Positions 15,927-24,823 are shown, counted from the first letter of the stretch. The stretch is 37,796 nucleotides of DNA from an uncultured Eubacterium sp. (GCA_947384955.1 CANDJC010000036.1:1-37796), one strand, 5' to 3'. Made by a program: numbers and translations. The notes: a model not told the origin generated them from the letters alone.

Positions 15927-16446
15927 TTAAAACAACCTCCAATTCTTTGGCTAATGCTTTTCTTGCCTGATACAGCCTGCTTTTCACGGTTCCCTGGGGA
16001 ATCTTTGCTATGCTGGAAATCCGGGCCACGGACAGTCCTTCCATATAATATAAAAGCACCGCCACCCGGAGCCGCTCCGGCAGCCCTGCCACCGCGCTTC
16101 TTACAGCCTCTTTCTCTTCTTCCTGTAAAAGCTGCTGTTCCGGTGAAAGCTGCACTTCTTTTTCCTTCTGCCTTTCCTGCTCCCCTGGCAGGACCTTCGT
16201 GTCTGCAATCCGCTTTCTCCATGCATATCTGCGCTTTTTATTTTTCCATATGCGCACCGCTACGGCAAGCAGATAGCTTTTCGGACTGCTGTCCATGTTC
16301 ATTTTTTCATTTAATTCCATGGCCTTTAAAAAAGTATCCTGGTATAAATCTTCCGCTTCCTGCACACTGCCGGCAAGATATCTGCAGAATGAATAAATGT
16401 CTTTTCCATATGCCTGAATACATATTTCCAATTCTGCTTTTGTCAT
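15907..16446 (-). CDS. ECF (sigma-70 family) RNA polymerase sigma factor
   Basis: 179 aa. Region 2 is at residues 10-80 (DIYSFCRYLAGSVQEAEDLYQDTFLKAM) and region 4 at 120-170 (LPERLRVAVLLYYMEGLSVARISSIAKIPQGTVKSRLYQARKAL). Regions 1.1 and 3 are absent, as expected for extracytoplasmic-function sigma factors. The linked DUF4179 gene overlaps its 3' end. Start ATG has a GTGGAG site upstream. The upstream region contains a short AAGGG/CCCTT hairpin around 16477-16497 and no sigma-A promoter that I can see, compatible with autoregulation. Confidence 0.9.
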   Translation of the reverse strand: MTKAELEICIQAYGKDIYSFCRYLAGSVQEAEDLYQDTFLKAMELNEKMNMDSSPKSYLLAVAVRIWKNKKRRYAWRKRIADTKVLPGEQERQKEKEVQLSPEQQLLQEEEKEAVRSAVAGLPERLRVAVLLYYMEGLSVARISSIAKIPQGTVKSRLYQARKALAKELEVVLNEKEFR

Positions 16447-16539
16447 CGCTCATCTCCACTTTTAAGACGTCTTTGAAAAGGGTGATTTTTTTGCCCTTCA
16501 CTCATATATTGTAACATCTTTGGAAATGGTTCACGGATT

Positions 16540-17022
16540 TTAGAATTTTTGTATCATATCCTTTCCGTTCAGATACGCCTCTGTCAGCGTACCGCCTTCA
16601 TATTTCAGCTTCAGCGAAAAAAAAGGCTCTCCCTGTTCCAGCAGGCGGAAAAATATTTTATCCCCTTCCCATACTGGCAGGCTTGAAACCTTTGATTTTT
16701 CAATCCATTCCAGATTTCCTTCCGGACATTCGCCAATCTGCCCGCTGTAATCATCCGCTGTGTATAAAAACATATATTCCGTCTGATATCCGTCACACAG
16801 AAACGTTATAATCCCGCGCAGCTGCCACTTCAGCAATATCAGCCCGGTTTCTTCCTTCGTCTCGCGCAGCAGGCATTCCTCCGGTGATTCGTCCGCTTCA
16901 AAATGCCCGCCGATGCCGACCCATTTGTCTTTATTAATATCATGTTCTTTTTTTACTCTGTGCATCATAAGGTATTTTCCGTCCTTTTCGATGTAACAGA
17001 GTGTAGTCAGACTGCTTTTCAT
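16540..17022 (-). CDS. Nudix hydrolase (MutT-like)
   Basis: 160 aa. The complete Nudix box G-x5-E-x7-RE-x2-EE-x-G lies at residues 39-61, including GHFEADESPEE and RETKEETG. The chain is typical of bacterial 8-oxo-dGTP diphosphatase-like proteins, which hydrolyse nucleoside diphosphates linked to another group. The ATG at 17022 is preceded by AGAGGAAAATAAA and begins right before the conserved first strand; the frame continues upstream for 37 codons without support. A TATAAT (17065-17070) lies upstream without a good -35. The substrate cannot be read from sequence. Confidence 0.85.
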   Translation of the reverse strand: MKSSLTTLCYIEKDGKYLMMHRVKKEHDINKDKWVGIGGHFEADESPEECLLRETKEETGLILLKWQLRGIITFLCDGYQTEYMFLYTADDYSGQIGECPEGNLEWIEKSKVSSLPVWEGDKIFFRLLEQGEPFFSLKLKYEGGTLTEAYLNGKDMIQKF

Positions 17023-17133
17023 TTTATTTTCCTCTTTCAAATTTTTCACCTGTTTCATCATCCTATTATACCTGTTATCCGTCCGCTTCGCTACCCTGTT
17101 TTTCTTTCCGCATATCAAAATCCAAAAAAACAA

Positions 17134-17162
17134 TTGACATAAATCATTTATTCTGCTAAAGT
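17134..17162 (+). promoter_or_regulatory. Candidate promoter of the Rpn-family gene
   Basis: TTGACA (17134-17139), a 17-bp spacer, then TAAAGT (17157-17162). It would give a leader of about 125 nt that includes the direct repeat ATTCAATGA. A second TTGTAA-N17-TATAAT pair (ending at 17283) lies too close to the ribosome binding site to be useful. Confidence 0.4.
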
Positions 17163-17295
17163 ATTTTAATAATATACCATTTCATGCAAAATCTTTGAAA
17201 TTCAATGAATTCAATGAAAACCTCTGGTATCTTCGACTGATTCCTATTTATTTGTTGTAATCATGTAAAATTTCTATTATAATGGAGGAAAGCCT

Positions 17296-18207
17296 ATGGC
17301 AAAAAAACCGAAAGTTCACATTACACGCTGGTGGAGAAACATTTTTGTAAAGCGAAAGTACAAAGACGAGCTGTTTCGAAAGATTTTCCGGAACAAAAAG
17401 GATTTGCTGGAGCTTTACAATGCGCTGAATCATACAGATTACAAAGACCCTGATGCCCTGGAAATTACCACGATTGACAATGCGGTTTACCTTTCTATGA
17501 AAAACGACCTGTCGTTTATCATCGGCTTTGTGCTGAATCTGTATGAACACCAGTCCACTTTCAGTCCGAACCTGCCGCTGCGCGGCCTTTCTTATTTCGC
17601 GAGGCTGTATGAAACATATGTATCCAGATACAGATTAAATATTTACGGCTCGAAGCCGGTACCGCTGCCGCAGCCCCGTTACATCGTTTTTTACAACGGA
17701 CGCGACAGCCAGCCGGACGTACAGGAGATAAGACTCTCAGATTTATTCGTACCGCCGCCAGAACCAGGCTGCAGCCCTGTACTGGAATGCAGCGTGCAGA
17801 TGCTGAATATCAATTTAGGCTGCAGCAGGCAGCTTATGAAAAACTGCAGGAGGCTTTGGGAATATGCAACATTCATAGCAGAAGTGAACCAGAATCTGGA
17901 CCGCGGAATTCCCATGGAACGCGCTGTCAATACCGCTATTGACACCTGTATCCGGCGGGATATCCTCAAAGATGTTCTGGTTCAGTGCAAAAGCGAGGTG
18001 CTGGATATGTTTTTAACTGAATATGACGAAAAACTGCATTTAAAAAATTCTTTTAATGAAGGTCTTGAACAAGGCCTGGAACAGGGACAGAACCGTATTC
18101 TGTGTCTGAACCAGAGGCTGCTTTCCAGCAGCCGGCTGGACGACCTGATTCTGGCTTCCAAAGACGAACAGTACCGGGAGAAACTGTTGAAGGAATTTGA
18201 TATTTAA
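17296..18207 (+). CDS. Rpn/PD-(D/E)XK nuclease-family protein (transposase_31-like)
   Basis: 303 aa. The PD-(D/E)XK core is visible as Asp71 (NDLSFIIGF) and Glu84-x-Gln86 (LYEHQST), the form found in the recombination-promoting nuclease (Rpn)/PDDEXK transposase-like family common in Lachnospiraceae. The N-terminus shows the family's KYKDELFRKIFRNKKDLLELYNAL. The C-terminus carries the GLEQGLEQGQ repeat also typical of the family. ATG has GGAGG 7 nt upstream. It stands alone, facing the PTS operon tail to tail. These genes are often multicopy and have been linked to RecA-independent recombination; activity here is not proven. Confidence 0.8.
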   Translation: MAKKPKVHITRWWRNIFVKRKYKDELFRKIFRNKKDLLELYNALNHTDYKDPDALEITTIDNAVYLSMKNDLSFIIGFVLNLYEHQSTFSPNLPLRGLSYFARLYETYVSRYRLNIYGSKPVPLPQPRYIVFYNGRDSQPDVQEIRLSDLFVPPPEPGCSPVLECSVQMLNINLGCSRQLMKNCRRLWEYATFIAEVNQNLDRGIPMERAVNTAIDTCIRRDILKDVLVQCKSEVLDMFLTEYDEKLHLKNSFNEGLEQGLEQGQNRILCLNQRLLSSSRLDDLILASKDEQYREKLLKEFDI

Positions 18208-18220
18208 TCTGAAACTGCAA

Positions 18221-18267
18221 AAAGGATGCAGCGCACACCTCTTTCAAAGACATGCCCTGCATCCTTT
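18221..18267 (-). terminator. Terminator between the convergent Rpn and sorE-like genes
   Basis: AAAGGATGCAG and CTGCATCCTTT form an 11-bp perfect stem around a 25-nt loop. On the minus strand the stem is followed by TTTTT, which suits the end of the PTS operon; on the plus strand the T run is weak. Confidence 0.6.
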
Positions 18268-18304
18268 ACTCCCAAATATTCTATCCCTTTTGTTTCCAGC
18301 CAGT

Positions 18305-19570
18305 TTACACTTCTACGCCAAAGTGCTCAAACAAAATCCGCTCAGCCTCTGCGCTCCAGAGCCCTCTGTTTTTCTTGCAGGCTTCATCCAGCTTTTTATA
18401 CAGCGGGTCGGTTTTTCCTTTTTCTGCAAAATCTTCAATCGCCGTCAGCGGCATATCAAACTGTGTATAAGTCAGCTTCTTTCCGCCAGGAATCTTCGGC
18501 AGATTCAGTGTTGCCTGCGCGATGCTGTCAATTCCGCCGACATGCGTTACCATAACAGCCGGTTCGATTCTGCCCTTTGCAGCCAGGTCATTTGCTTCAA
18601 TCAGGTCGTCATTATTGCCGCCTGTCGTTCCTACGATATGCTGGCTTGTATAATGCACGTCGTACAGATTAATCTCTGCCTTAAACTGATTGTCTGTCGG
18701 CCCTGCGAAGAAATTCATGCAGCCGTCGAATGCAAGAATTTTATCGCCAAGCTCTGCCACGGCACGGTTTGGAATATATACAAAGACATCATCATAGCCT
18801 TTGCCGCCCGTAAGGTCTACAAGCTCTTTGACCGGGTCTGCCATCTTTGCGGTATTGACATATAAAAGCTCCACACCGTTTTTCTCTGCATAAGATTCCG
18901 GAATGACTTCCCTTGCGCGTGCCAGCTTTGCATCGTCAATATCGGTAACAACAATCCTCTTCGGCTTGTTTTCAAACTGAATGCCGTAGCTGACTGCGCC
19001 AAGACCCATCGGACCGCATCCGCCGAGAATAATAATATCGCCGCCTTCCTTTGTGCCGCCTGCCAGGTCATGGTTTCTCTTGTTTGTATGGTAATTGCCA
19101 TGATAACCGCCGATAATACAGCTCATCGGCTCGCCTAAGGATGCTTCAAAAAAGCTCTCGCCCTCATACGGCATCAGGCATCCCAATTCCATGACTTCAT
19201 GAGGAATGACACAGTATGTACATGCGCCGCCGAAAAATTCATAGGAATATCCCGGAGAAGCAAGGCTTCCTTTGTAATTTAACGCTGGCTGCTGTGCAAA
19301 TTTCATGCCCGGCTTGAACTGGTCTTTCCATTTCTCGCCGACTTCTACAATCACGCCCGCAAACTCATGTCCGATAATAATCGGATTGGTATCAATATTC
19401 TGCGGCGCGCGTTTATGCTTCTTTCCCTGTTCCACCAGCTTATAGGTAGACATGCAGATACTGTCGCTGATTACCTTTACTAAAATCTCATCTTCCTTAA
19501 TTGGCGGAAGCTCAAACTCTTCTAATCTTAAATCCCTTGTTCCATACATTCTGACTGCTTTTGTTTTCAT
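18305..19570 (-). CDS. sorE: SorE-like zinc-dependent (MDR) dehydrogenase, L-sorbose-1-phosphate reductase type
   Basis: 421 aa, longer than ordinary zinc alcohol dehydrogenases and near the size of L-sorbose-1-phosphate reductase. The catalytic zinc ligands are Cys39, His68-Glu69 (GHEFAG) and Glu147 (GEPMSC). The four-cysteine structural zinc lobe is absent. The cofactor loop GGCGPMG lies at 183-189. SorE interconverts a ketose-1-phosphate with the hexitol phosphate by acting on the carbon next to the phosphate-bearing one. Here it lies at the end of a PTS operon with a 1-phosphofructokinase-like gene, suggesting it oxidises hexitol phosphate to fructose-1-phosphate. ATG at 19570 is chosen (AAGGAG 8 nt upstream) over the adjacent GTG. 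Confidence 0.7.
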   Translation of the reverse strand: MKTKAVRMYGTRDLRLEEFELPPIKEDEILVKVISDSICMSTYKLVEQGKKHKRAPQNIDTNPIIIGHEFAGVIVEVGEKWKDQFKPGMKFAQQPALNYKGSLASPGYSYEFFGGACTYCVIPHEVMELGCLMPYEGESFFEASLGEPMSCIIGGYHGNYHTNKRNHDLAGGTKEGGDIIILGGCGPMGLGAVSYGIQFENKPKRIVVTDIDDAKLARAREVIPESYAEKNGVELLYVNTAKMADPVKELVDLTGGKGYDDVFVYIPNRAVAELGDKILAFDGCMNFFAGPTDNQFKAEINLYDVHYTSQHIVGTTGGNNDDLIEANDLAAKGRIEPAVMVTHVGGIDSIAQATLNLPKIPGGKKLTYTQFDMPLTAIEDFAEKGKTDPLYKKLDEACKKNRGLWSAEAERILFEHFGVEV

Positions 19571-19601
19571 CACATATTCTCCTTGCTTTTTTATTATAAT
19601 T

Positions 19602-20531
19602 TTAGATATTCTCTATCACGGTCTGCTTCATCAGCTCATCCACAAGCTCCCTGGAAGGCGGCTTGGTTCCGATTGTGGTAACTGCTCCTGCGGAAGCTGC
19701 CATGCAAAGGCGCACGGTCTGCTCATCGTCCAGGCCAAAATCCCACGCATACGCCAGAGCCGCTACCATCGCATCCCCTGCCCCGACGGTAGAATGTGCT
19801 TTGACAGACAGTGCCGGACATTTTACTTTGTAATCTCCGCGTACAAACATCGCTCCGCCTTTGCCCATGGACACCGCTATGGTTCCGATTCCTTTTCCTT
19901 TTAAGCCCTCTGCCGTCTGAAGCAGTTCTTCTATCGAAGCCCGGTAATCAAACTGTGCATATTCCTCAAGCTCGGCGCGGTTTGGCTTAATGATATCCGG
20001 CCCTGCCTTTAAGGCATTGCGAAACTGCTCGCCGTCCGCATCCAAAAGCACTTTTGCTCCGCGCGCATGCACCCTTTGAATGATTTCTTCATAAATGCCT
20101 TTATCCACACTGTTCGGTATGCTGCCTGCCAGGATAAATAATGTCTTTTCATCCGCATAGCCTTCCAGCTTCTTTAACAGCTGCTCTGCCGCTTCTTTGG
20201 AAATCTGCGGCCCCGGCTCGTTTAACTCTGTCACCTCGCCGTTTTTTTCAAATACTTTTGTATTGGTACGCGTTTCGCCGTCCACCCAGATAAAATCATT
20301 CTGGATGCCCTTTTCATTTAATACGCTTTCAATCGTCTTTCCGGCGCTGCCGCCTAAAAATCCCACTGCCGTGCTGATGCCGCCTAATTCCCGGATGGTC
20401 TTTGATACATTAATGCCTTTGCCGCCCGCATCGTACTCTACTTTCTGAATCCGGTTTAAGCCGCCCGGCACCAGCTCCTCGATTTCTACCGTCTTATCAA
20501 TTGCCGGGTTCATCGTTACCGTAACAATCAT
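19602..20531 (-). CDS. fruK: 1-phosphofructokinase-type PfkB-family sugar kinase
   Basis: 309 aa. The N-terminus TVTMNPAIDKTVEIEELVPG and the DAGGKGINVSKTI motif (residues 34-46) are typical of the 1-phosphofructokinase/tagatose-6-phosphate kinase branch. The second PfkB signature GAGDAMVAAL places the catalytic Asp at 253. The product would be fructose-1,6-bisphosphate from fructose-1-phosphate. Tagatose-6-phosphate is an alternative substrate, but no tagatose-bisphosphate aldolase gene is nearby. The ATG at 20531 is used because AAGGAG lies 9 nt upstream; the GTG at 20540 touches that site. The EIIA stop codon lies 5 nt before the start, so translation is likely coupled. Confidence 0.8.
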   Translation of the reverse strand: MIVTVTMNPAIDKTVEIEELVPGGLNRIQKVEYDAGGKGINVSKTIRELGGISTAVGFLGGSAGKTIESVLNEKGIQNDFIWVDGETRTNTKVFEKNGEVTELNEPGPQISKEAAEQLLKKLEGYADEKTLFILAGSIPNSVDKGIYEEIIQRVHARGAKVLLDADGEQFRNALKAGPDIIKPNRAELEEYAQFDYRASIEELLQTAEGLKGKGIGTIAVSMGKGGAMFVRGDYKVKCPALSVKAHSTVGAGDAMVAALAYAWDFGLDDEQTVRLCMAASAGAVTTIGTKPPSRELVDELMKQTVIENI

Positions 20532-20536
20532 CCGAA

Positions 20537-21004
20537 TCACTCCTTTCCTGACAGAATATTGTACACTGTATCCACATCTCCGGATGCCAGCCGCTCTGCC
20601 GCGGTATCGTCTAACATCTTTTCCGCAATATTCGAAAGAATATCCAGATGTTCATCTCCGACGCCCGCAATGCCGATGACCACATGCACTTCATTGCCGT
20701 CCCAGTCCACGCCCTTTGGAAATGTCATAACGGCAATGCCGGAAGCCTTTACCTCTTTCTTTGCAGACTCCACGCCATGCGGCAGCGCTAAGCCGCTTCC
20801 CATAAATGTAGAAAATGTCTTTTCCCTTTCAATCATGGCCTCTACATACGGCTGGTCTACGTATCCGCTGTCTGCAAGCATCTGTCCGACACTGCGGATG
20901 ACATCGTTCTTCGGTGCCGGTTCACAGTTTACACGGATATTTTCGCGGTAAAGCAGTTCCTTTTTCGGTGCCGCAGCTTCTTCTTTTTTCTTTTTAAAAA
21001 ACAT
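20537..21004 (-). CDS. mtlF: PTS mannitol/fructose-type EIIA component
   Basis: 155 aa. A Lys-rich N-terminus (MFFKKKKEE) precedes the EIIA-2 domain, with the phosphorylated His at 76 in GLALPHGVE. It carries phosphate from HPr to the EIIB domain of the EIICB encoded upstream. It begins a second transcription unit: a TATAAT promoter and a regulatory dyad lie in the 151-bp gap before it. Start ATG has GGGAGGGAAG upstream. The length and separate gene fit MtlF-type EIIA. Confidence 0.85.
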   Translation of the reverse strand: MFFKKKKEEAAAPKKELLYRENIRVNCEPAPKNDVIRSVGQMLADSGYVDQPYVEAMIEREKTFSTFMGSGLALPHGVESAKKEVKASGIAVMTFPKGVDWDGNEVHVVIGIAGVGDEHLDILSNIAEKMLDDTAAERLASGDVDTVYNILSGKE

Positions 21005-21079
21005 AATCTTCCCTCCCGTTTTTAACTGATTTGATATTTATTTTTCTGACAATTTCTTCCTGTCTGTCTTTCTGTATTT

Positions 21080-21109
21080 ATTATAGGTCTGCCTTCCCCT
21101 CTTTTTCAA
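21080..21109 (-). promoter_or_regulatory. Promoter of the EIIA-kinase-dehydrogenase unit
   Basis: On the minus strand TTGAAA (21104-21109), 18-bp spacer, TATAAT (21080-21085). The long spacer is shared with the EIICB promoter and is consistent with dependence on an activator. Confidence 0.7.
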
Positions 21110-21121
21110 TGAAAAGAAACT

Positions 21122-21151
21122 GAGATTTGGCATTATCAGATAGTGCCAGAG
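21122..21151. promoter_or_regulatory. MtlR-type operator upstream of the EIIA promoter
   Basis: TTGGCA-N11-TGCCAG within a longer imperfect dyad (GAGATTTGGCA on one side). It ends 12 bp before the -35, exactly as at the EIICB promoter, and reaches to the last codons of the regulator gene. It resembles known MtlR sites (TTGNCACA-N4-TGTGNCAA) in its half-sites but has a wider gap. Confidence 0.65.
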
Positions 21152-21155
21152 TTTT

Positions 21156-23249
21156 TTAAAGTCCCGAAATATATTTGTTAAAATATTTCTTCAGATTCTT
21201 AGACAGTAAATCCCGAATCTCCTCTTTCTCTCCCTTTTGCACGACATCCATAAATTCATAATCTTCAATCAGCATACTGCTGATATACCCCATAATGTCA
21301 TTTCCCGCCTTTGAACTGTCTTCCGCCGGCGCTAACATAATAAACACAATCCGAATCCCTTTCATATACGGATTCTCAAACGGCCCTAAATCCTTCGTCA
21401 TGCAGATGGAAAATTCCGGCCGCACAACGCCTTTCGTGCGCGCATGCAGCAGTGCAAAGCCGAATTCCGCAAAAATCTGGCTGGCAATCTGCTCCCGCCT
21501 TAAAATATCTTCCCGAATCATCTCCTGGCGGTCCGAATACGGGGACATTTTCTCGCCGACCGCAATTAAAAGCTCCCCAAAGCTGATGCGGGCATCGACA
21601 CGGAAAAAGTCCATGTATTTAATCAGCGCATTAATCTGCGCTGCGGCCAGGTTGATTTCTTCTAACTGCCTGGAAAATTCATCCGATTCTTTCTGCTTTT
21701 GCGGCATCCGCTCGTATTTGCCGACCATATGCCGGATATTTTCTACATCTTCATCGCTCAAAAGCGGATTTACAAATACAATCGGAATATCGGTCTGCTC
21801 CATTGGAATACTGGATATGAAAAAATCGGTCCGGCTCATAATATAAGGCGTAATATCATGCTTGCCGTATGCCGTCAGCTGCATTCTGCCATGAAACAGC
21901 TTTTCCAGCTTCGAAGACATCAGGCGGGAAATGCCGATGCCGCTCGAACAGATAACGCCGGCCTGCACTCTGCGTATTTTATCCTGGCGCCCTTCTAACC
22001 TTACCATGGCGGCTCCGAAATGCACCGTCAGAAAACCGATTTCCTGCGGCGGCACTTTCCTGCCTGTATATGCCTCTAAAACCTCCGCCACCTTTTCACA
22101 CTGCCTGTATATATCCGGATAGCTGATTTTAATATCCTCCAGCACCGGATTTTGAATCTGCATGCCGTAAACAAGCCTGATCAGTGTCGGCTGCAGATGT
22201 GCTAACAGGCCATGAATAAATCCGTCGTCCTGTTTCATTAAATACGCCTGCTTCGAATCGTAAGCGTCAATCATTTCGTTAACCAGCTGCTGAAGCTCTT
22301 TGTTTTCAATTTCCAGCTGCTTTTCATCATTCCACTGGATTTTTTCGTGCTTCGCTCCCTTCAGGTGCAGGCAAATATAAGAAATCTCCACTTCCGGTAT
22401 GACAATCTGAAATTCCTCTTCCAGCTTTTCCACAATCACCTGTGCCAGCCGGTAATCATCGTCCTTTGCAATTTTCTGCTTCCAGTTTTCATCGTAATCA
22501 ATCACTTCATCTTTCATAATGCGGTTAATTGCAATCGAAATATGAATAATCAGGCCCACATAGGAATTTTCCGTCAGCGACAGTACCCTGTCATTTCCCA
22601 TCCGTGTGATGCAGTCCATGACCCGTTTTACAATATCATTATTTAAAATCTGCCCGAGATTTGTCTTTTTCAGCGCTTCATACGGCAAAGCTTCATCCTG
22701 AATTTCCCCGTAAATCTCACGTATCAGTTCCGTATCCATGTTTTCACTGATAAATCCGCGGATGGCCCTGCGGTAATTATCCTCGCTGCCCTCGACAGAA
22801 ATGCCGCTGCCCGGCTTGCGGTTTACAAGCAGCCCGTACTGCGCGAGCCACCCTTCCACCGCATCTAAATCGGAACTGACCGTTGCTTCGCTGACACCGG
22901 ACTGACTGCTGTAATAATAGAGCTTTCGAAGCCCTTTTTCTTTTAAAATCTGCAGAATCAGACGTTTTCTGCGCTCCTCGCGGTTGCCGGCATCATAATC
23001 CTTTAATGTGCTGCAGCAGGAAAGCAGTCTCTTCTTTTCTTCCTCACTGCCCGCAATCCAGATGCCGACGCCCGTTTTGGATTCAAATGTCAGCCCGTAT
23101 GATTTCAAATATACATGAACCGATTCCAGCTCCCTTTGCACCGTCCGCCTGCTGACCCCTATCTGTTCTGCAAGATACTTTACGGAAACAGCAGCGGGCT
23201 CGCGCAGCAATACCTGAAAAATCTGTTTCATCCTCGGTGTCATTTCCAT
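21156..23249 (-). CDS. mtlR: MtlR-like PTS-controlled transcriptional activator (HTH-PRD-EIIB-EIIA)
   Basis: 697 aa. Domain order: two N-terminal helix-turn-helix regions (about 5-60 and 95-150, including VSVKYLAEQIGVSRRTVQRE), PRD1 (about 195-300; His236, His295), PRD2 (about 320-420; His346/His351, His410), an EIIB-like domain with Cys434 (VICSSGIGI) and an EIIA-2-like domain with His602 (FALLHARTKG). This is the architecture of mannitol activators, whose activity is set by phosphorylation through HPr, EIIA and EIIB. Two identical promoter/dyad arrangements in the locus are its probable targets. It is co-transcribed with the EIICB gene, whose stop lies 47 bp upstream. ATG at 23249 has an AAAGGATAC site. 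Confidence 0.85.
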   Translation of the reverse strand: MEMTPRMKQIFQVLLREPAAVSVKYLAEQIGVSRRTVQRELESVHVYLKSYGLTFESKTGVGIWIAGSEEEKKRLLSCCSTLKDYDAGNREERRKRLILQILKEKGLRKLYYYSSQSGVSEATVSSDLDAVEGWLAQYGLLVNRKPGSGISVEGSEDNYRRAIRGFISENMDTELIREIYGEIQDEALPYEALKKTNLGQILNNDIVKRVMDCITRMGNDRVLSLTENSYVGLIIHISIAINRIMKDEVIDYDENWKQKIAKDDDYRLAQVIVEKLEEEFQIVIPEVEISYICLHLKGAKHEKIQWNDEKQLEIENKELQQLVNEMIDAYDSKQAYLMKQDDGFIHGLLAHLQPTLIRLVYGMQIQNPVLEDIKISYPDIYRQCEKVAEVLEAYTGRKVPPQEIGFLTVHFGAAMVRLEGRQDKIRRVQAGVICSSGIGISRLMSSKLEKLFHGRMQLTAYGKHDITPYIMSRTDFFISSIPMEQTDIPIVFVNPLLSDEDVENIRHMVGKYERMPQKQKESDEFSRQLEEINLAAAQINALIKYMDFFRVDARISFGELLIAVGEKMSPYSDRQEMIREDILRREQIASQIFAEFGFALLHARTKGVVRPEFSICMTKDLGPFENPYMKGIRIVFIMLAPAEDSSKAGNDIMGYISSMLIEDYEFMDVVQKGEKEEIRDLLSKNLKKYFNKYISGL

Positions 23250-23296
23250 AAATCTGTATCCTTTCTTTTTATTTCAGTCTTCCTGCGGCTCTGCCA

Positions 23297-24691
23297 TTAT
23301 AAATTCCGCTTTTTCAAATCTTCTACTAAAGTTTCATACTCCGGCGCCGCTAAGAAATTCGTAATCAGTACAAGCTCCGCATTCGGATTGCTGTGTGCGG
23401 CGCGTTCGCCCAGCTCCTGATGCGTAACAACCAGCTGGACATCCGCAGGTATGGAAGAAACTGGCGTATGAATGACCTCAATGCCTTCAATGCCTGCTGC
23501 CGTAATTTTTTTCTTTAATACCGTAGCGCCCATAGCACTTGAGCCCATGCCCGCGTCACAGGCAAATGCAATCTTTCTGATTTTTCCGCCTGCCTGTGCG
23601 GATGCTGCCGCAGGTGCCGGTGCCATGCCTTTTGACTGACGCTTCATGGCATCTTTTTTCGCCTGTGCTTCTTCTAAAGAAGTATCCTTGCCCAGAAATT
23701 TCAGCAGAGGCATCGCTACCGCAAAGGATACTGCTGCCGATATCAGCACTCCGGCAAACAGCCCGATATAACAGTGCCGCTCTGCCATCATCGTAAGCGC
23801 GATAATGCTTCCCGGCGAAGCGGTAGAAACAAGGCCCACGTCAAACAGGCTGAAAGATAAAACGCCTGTCGCGCCGCCTGCGATAACTGCCAGTAACAGG
23901 AACGGATTCATCAGTATGTACGGAAAATAAATCTCGTGAATTCCGCCGAAAAAGTGAATGATAACCGCACCCGGCGCCGAGCTTTTCGCACTCCCTTTTC
24001 CTGCCAGGCAGTAAGCCAGCAAAATACCAAGCCCCGGCCCCGGATTTGCCTCTAACAGGAAGAAAATGGACTTGCCCGCTTCCTGTGCCTGCTGGATGCC
24101 GAGCGGTGAGAAAATACCCTGGTTTAACGCATTATTTAAGAACAATACTTTTGCCGGCTCGATGAAAATACTTGTCAGCGGAAGCAGGTTATGCTCTACC
24201 AAAGCTCCGACGCCCGCGCTCATCATTCCAGTCAGCCCGTTTACAAGCGGCGTAATTCCAAGCATTGCTAAAATCGCAAGAATCATGCCGATAATGCCGA
24301 CCGAGAAGTTATTGATTAACATCTCAAATCCAGGCGGTATATGCCCTTCCATTGCCTTGTCAAACTTCTTAATCACCCATGCCGACAGCGGCCCGACAAT
24401 CATAGCACCTAAAAACATCGGTGCCTCAGAAGCTACAATTACACCCATAACCGTAATCCCGCCAATCAGCGCACCCCGGTCGCCGCCTACGACTTTGCCG
24501 CCCGTATACGCGATTAAAATCGGCAGAAGCATATGAGACATCGGGTCGACTAGTCTTGCAATCGCAGCATTCGGCAGCCAGCCTTTTTCAATAAATAAAG
24601 CCGCAATAAACCCCCATGCAATAAATGCCCCGATATTCGGCATTACCATGCCGCTTAAAAATCTTCCAAAAGTCTGTACTTTTTCTTTCAT
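23297..24691 (-). CDS. mtlA: PTS mannitol-type EIICB transporter
   Basis: 464 aa. The EIIC membrane domain covers residues 1-335, with the MtlA signatures INNFSVGIIG, NQGIFSPLG and GGIHEIYFPYILMNP (Glu253 matches the critical Glu of the GIHE motif). After a linker rich in Ala, Lys and Pro comes EIIB (about 370-464) with the phosphorylated Cys378 in FACDAGMGSSAMG. The EIIA domain of E. coli MtlA is missing and is supplied by the separate gene at 20537. It takes up and phosphorylates a hexitol, probably mannitol, at the membrane. The ATG at 24691 with AGAGGTG upstream is chosen over an extension of 15 codons. Confidence 0.85.
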   Translation of the reverse strand: MKEKVQTFGRFLSGMVMPNIGAFIAWGFIAALFIEKGWLPNAAIARLVDPMSHMLLPILIAYTGGKVVGGDRGALIGGITVMGVIVASEAPMFLGAMIVGPLSAWVIKKFDKAMEGHIPPGFEMLINNFSVGIIGMILAILAMLGITPLVNGLTGMMSAGVGALVEHNLLPLTSIFIEPAKVLFLNNALNQGIFSPLGIQQAQEAGKSIFFLLEANPGPGLGILLAYCLAGKGSAKSSAPGAVIIHFFGGIHEIYFPYILMNPFLLLAVIAGGATGVLSFSLFDVGLVSTASPGSIIALTMMAERHCYIGLFAGVLISAAVSFAVAMPLLKFLGKDTSLEEAQAKKDAMKRQSKGMAPAPAAASAQAGGKIRKIAFACDAGMGSSAMGATVLKKKITAAGIEGIEVIHTPVSSIPADVQLVVTHQELGERAAHSNPNAELVLITNFLAAPEYETLVEDLKKRNL

Positions 24692-24702
24692 AATCACACC
24701 TC

Positions 24703-24717
24703 TTTTTTCGTTTTCAA
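24703..24717 (-). promoter_or_regulatory. Candidate CcpA (cre) site before the EIICB gene
   Basis: On the minus strand TTGAAAACGAAAAAA matches the cre consensus WTGNAANCGNWNNCW at all but one fixed position. It lies downstream of the promoter and about 12 bp before the start codon, a position where CcpA can block transcription. The right half is A-rich, so chance is possible. Confidence 0.4.
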
Positions 24718-24781
24718 AGCACGACCGGCCAGTCATATCTGCTTTTTTGCCATCGAATCCTTTTGGATGGCTGCTAAGTGT

Positions 24782-24811
24782 ATTATATGTTAAAACTGCT
24801 GCATTTTACAA
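24782..24811 (-). promoter_or_regulatory. Promoter of the EIICB-regulator unit
   Basis: On the minus strand TTGTAA (24806-24811), 18-bp spacer, perfect TATAAT (24782-24787). The weak -35 and long spacer fit activation from the adjacent dyad. Confidence 0.7.
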
Positions 24812-24823
24812 GAAATAGAAAAA

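Noticed and set aside
17262-17283. TTGTAA-N17-TATAAT promoter for the Rpn-family gene
   Set aside because: Transcription would start beyond the GGAGG ribosome binding site, leaving almost no leader. The upstream TTGACA at 17134 is more plausible.
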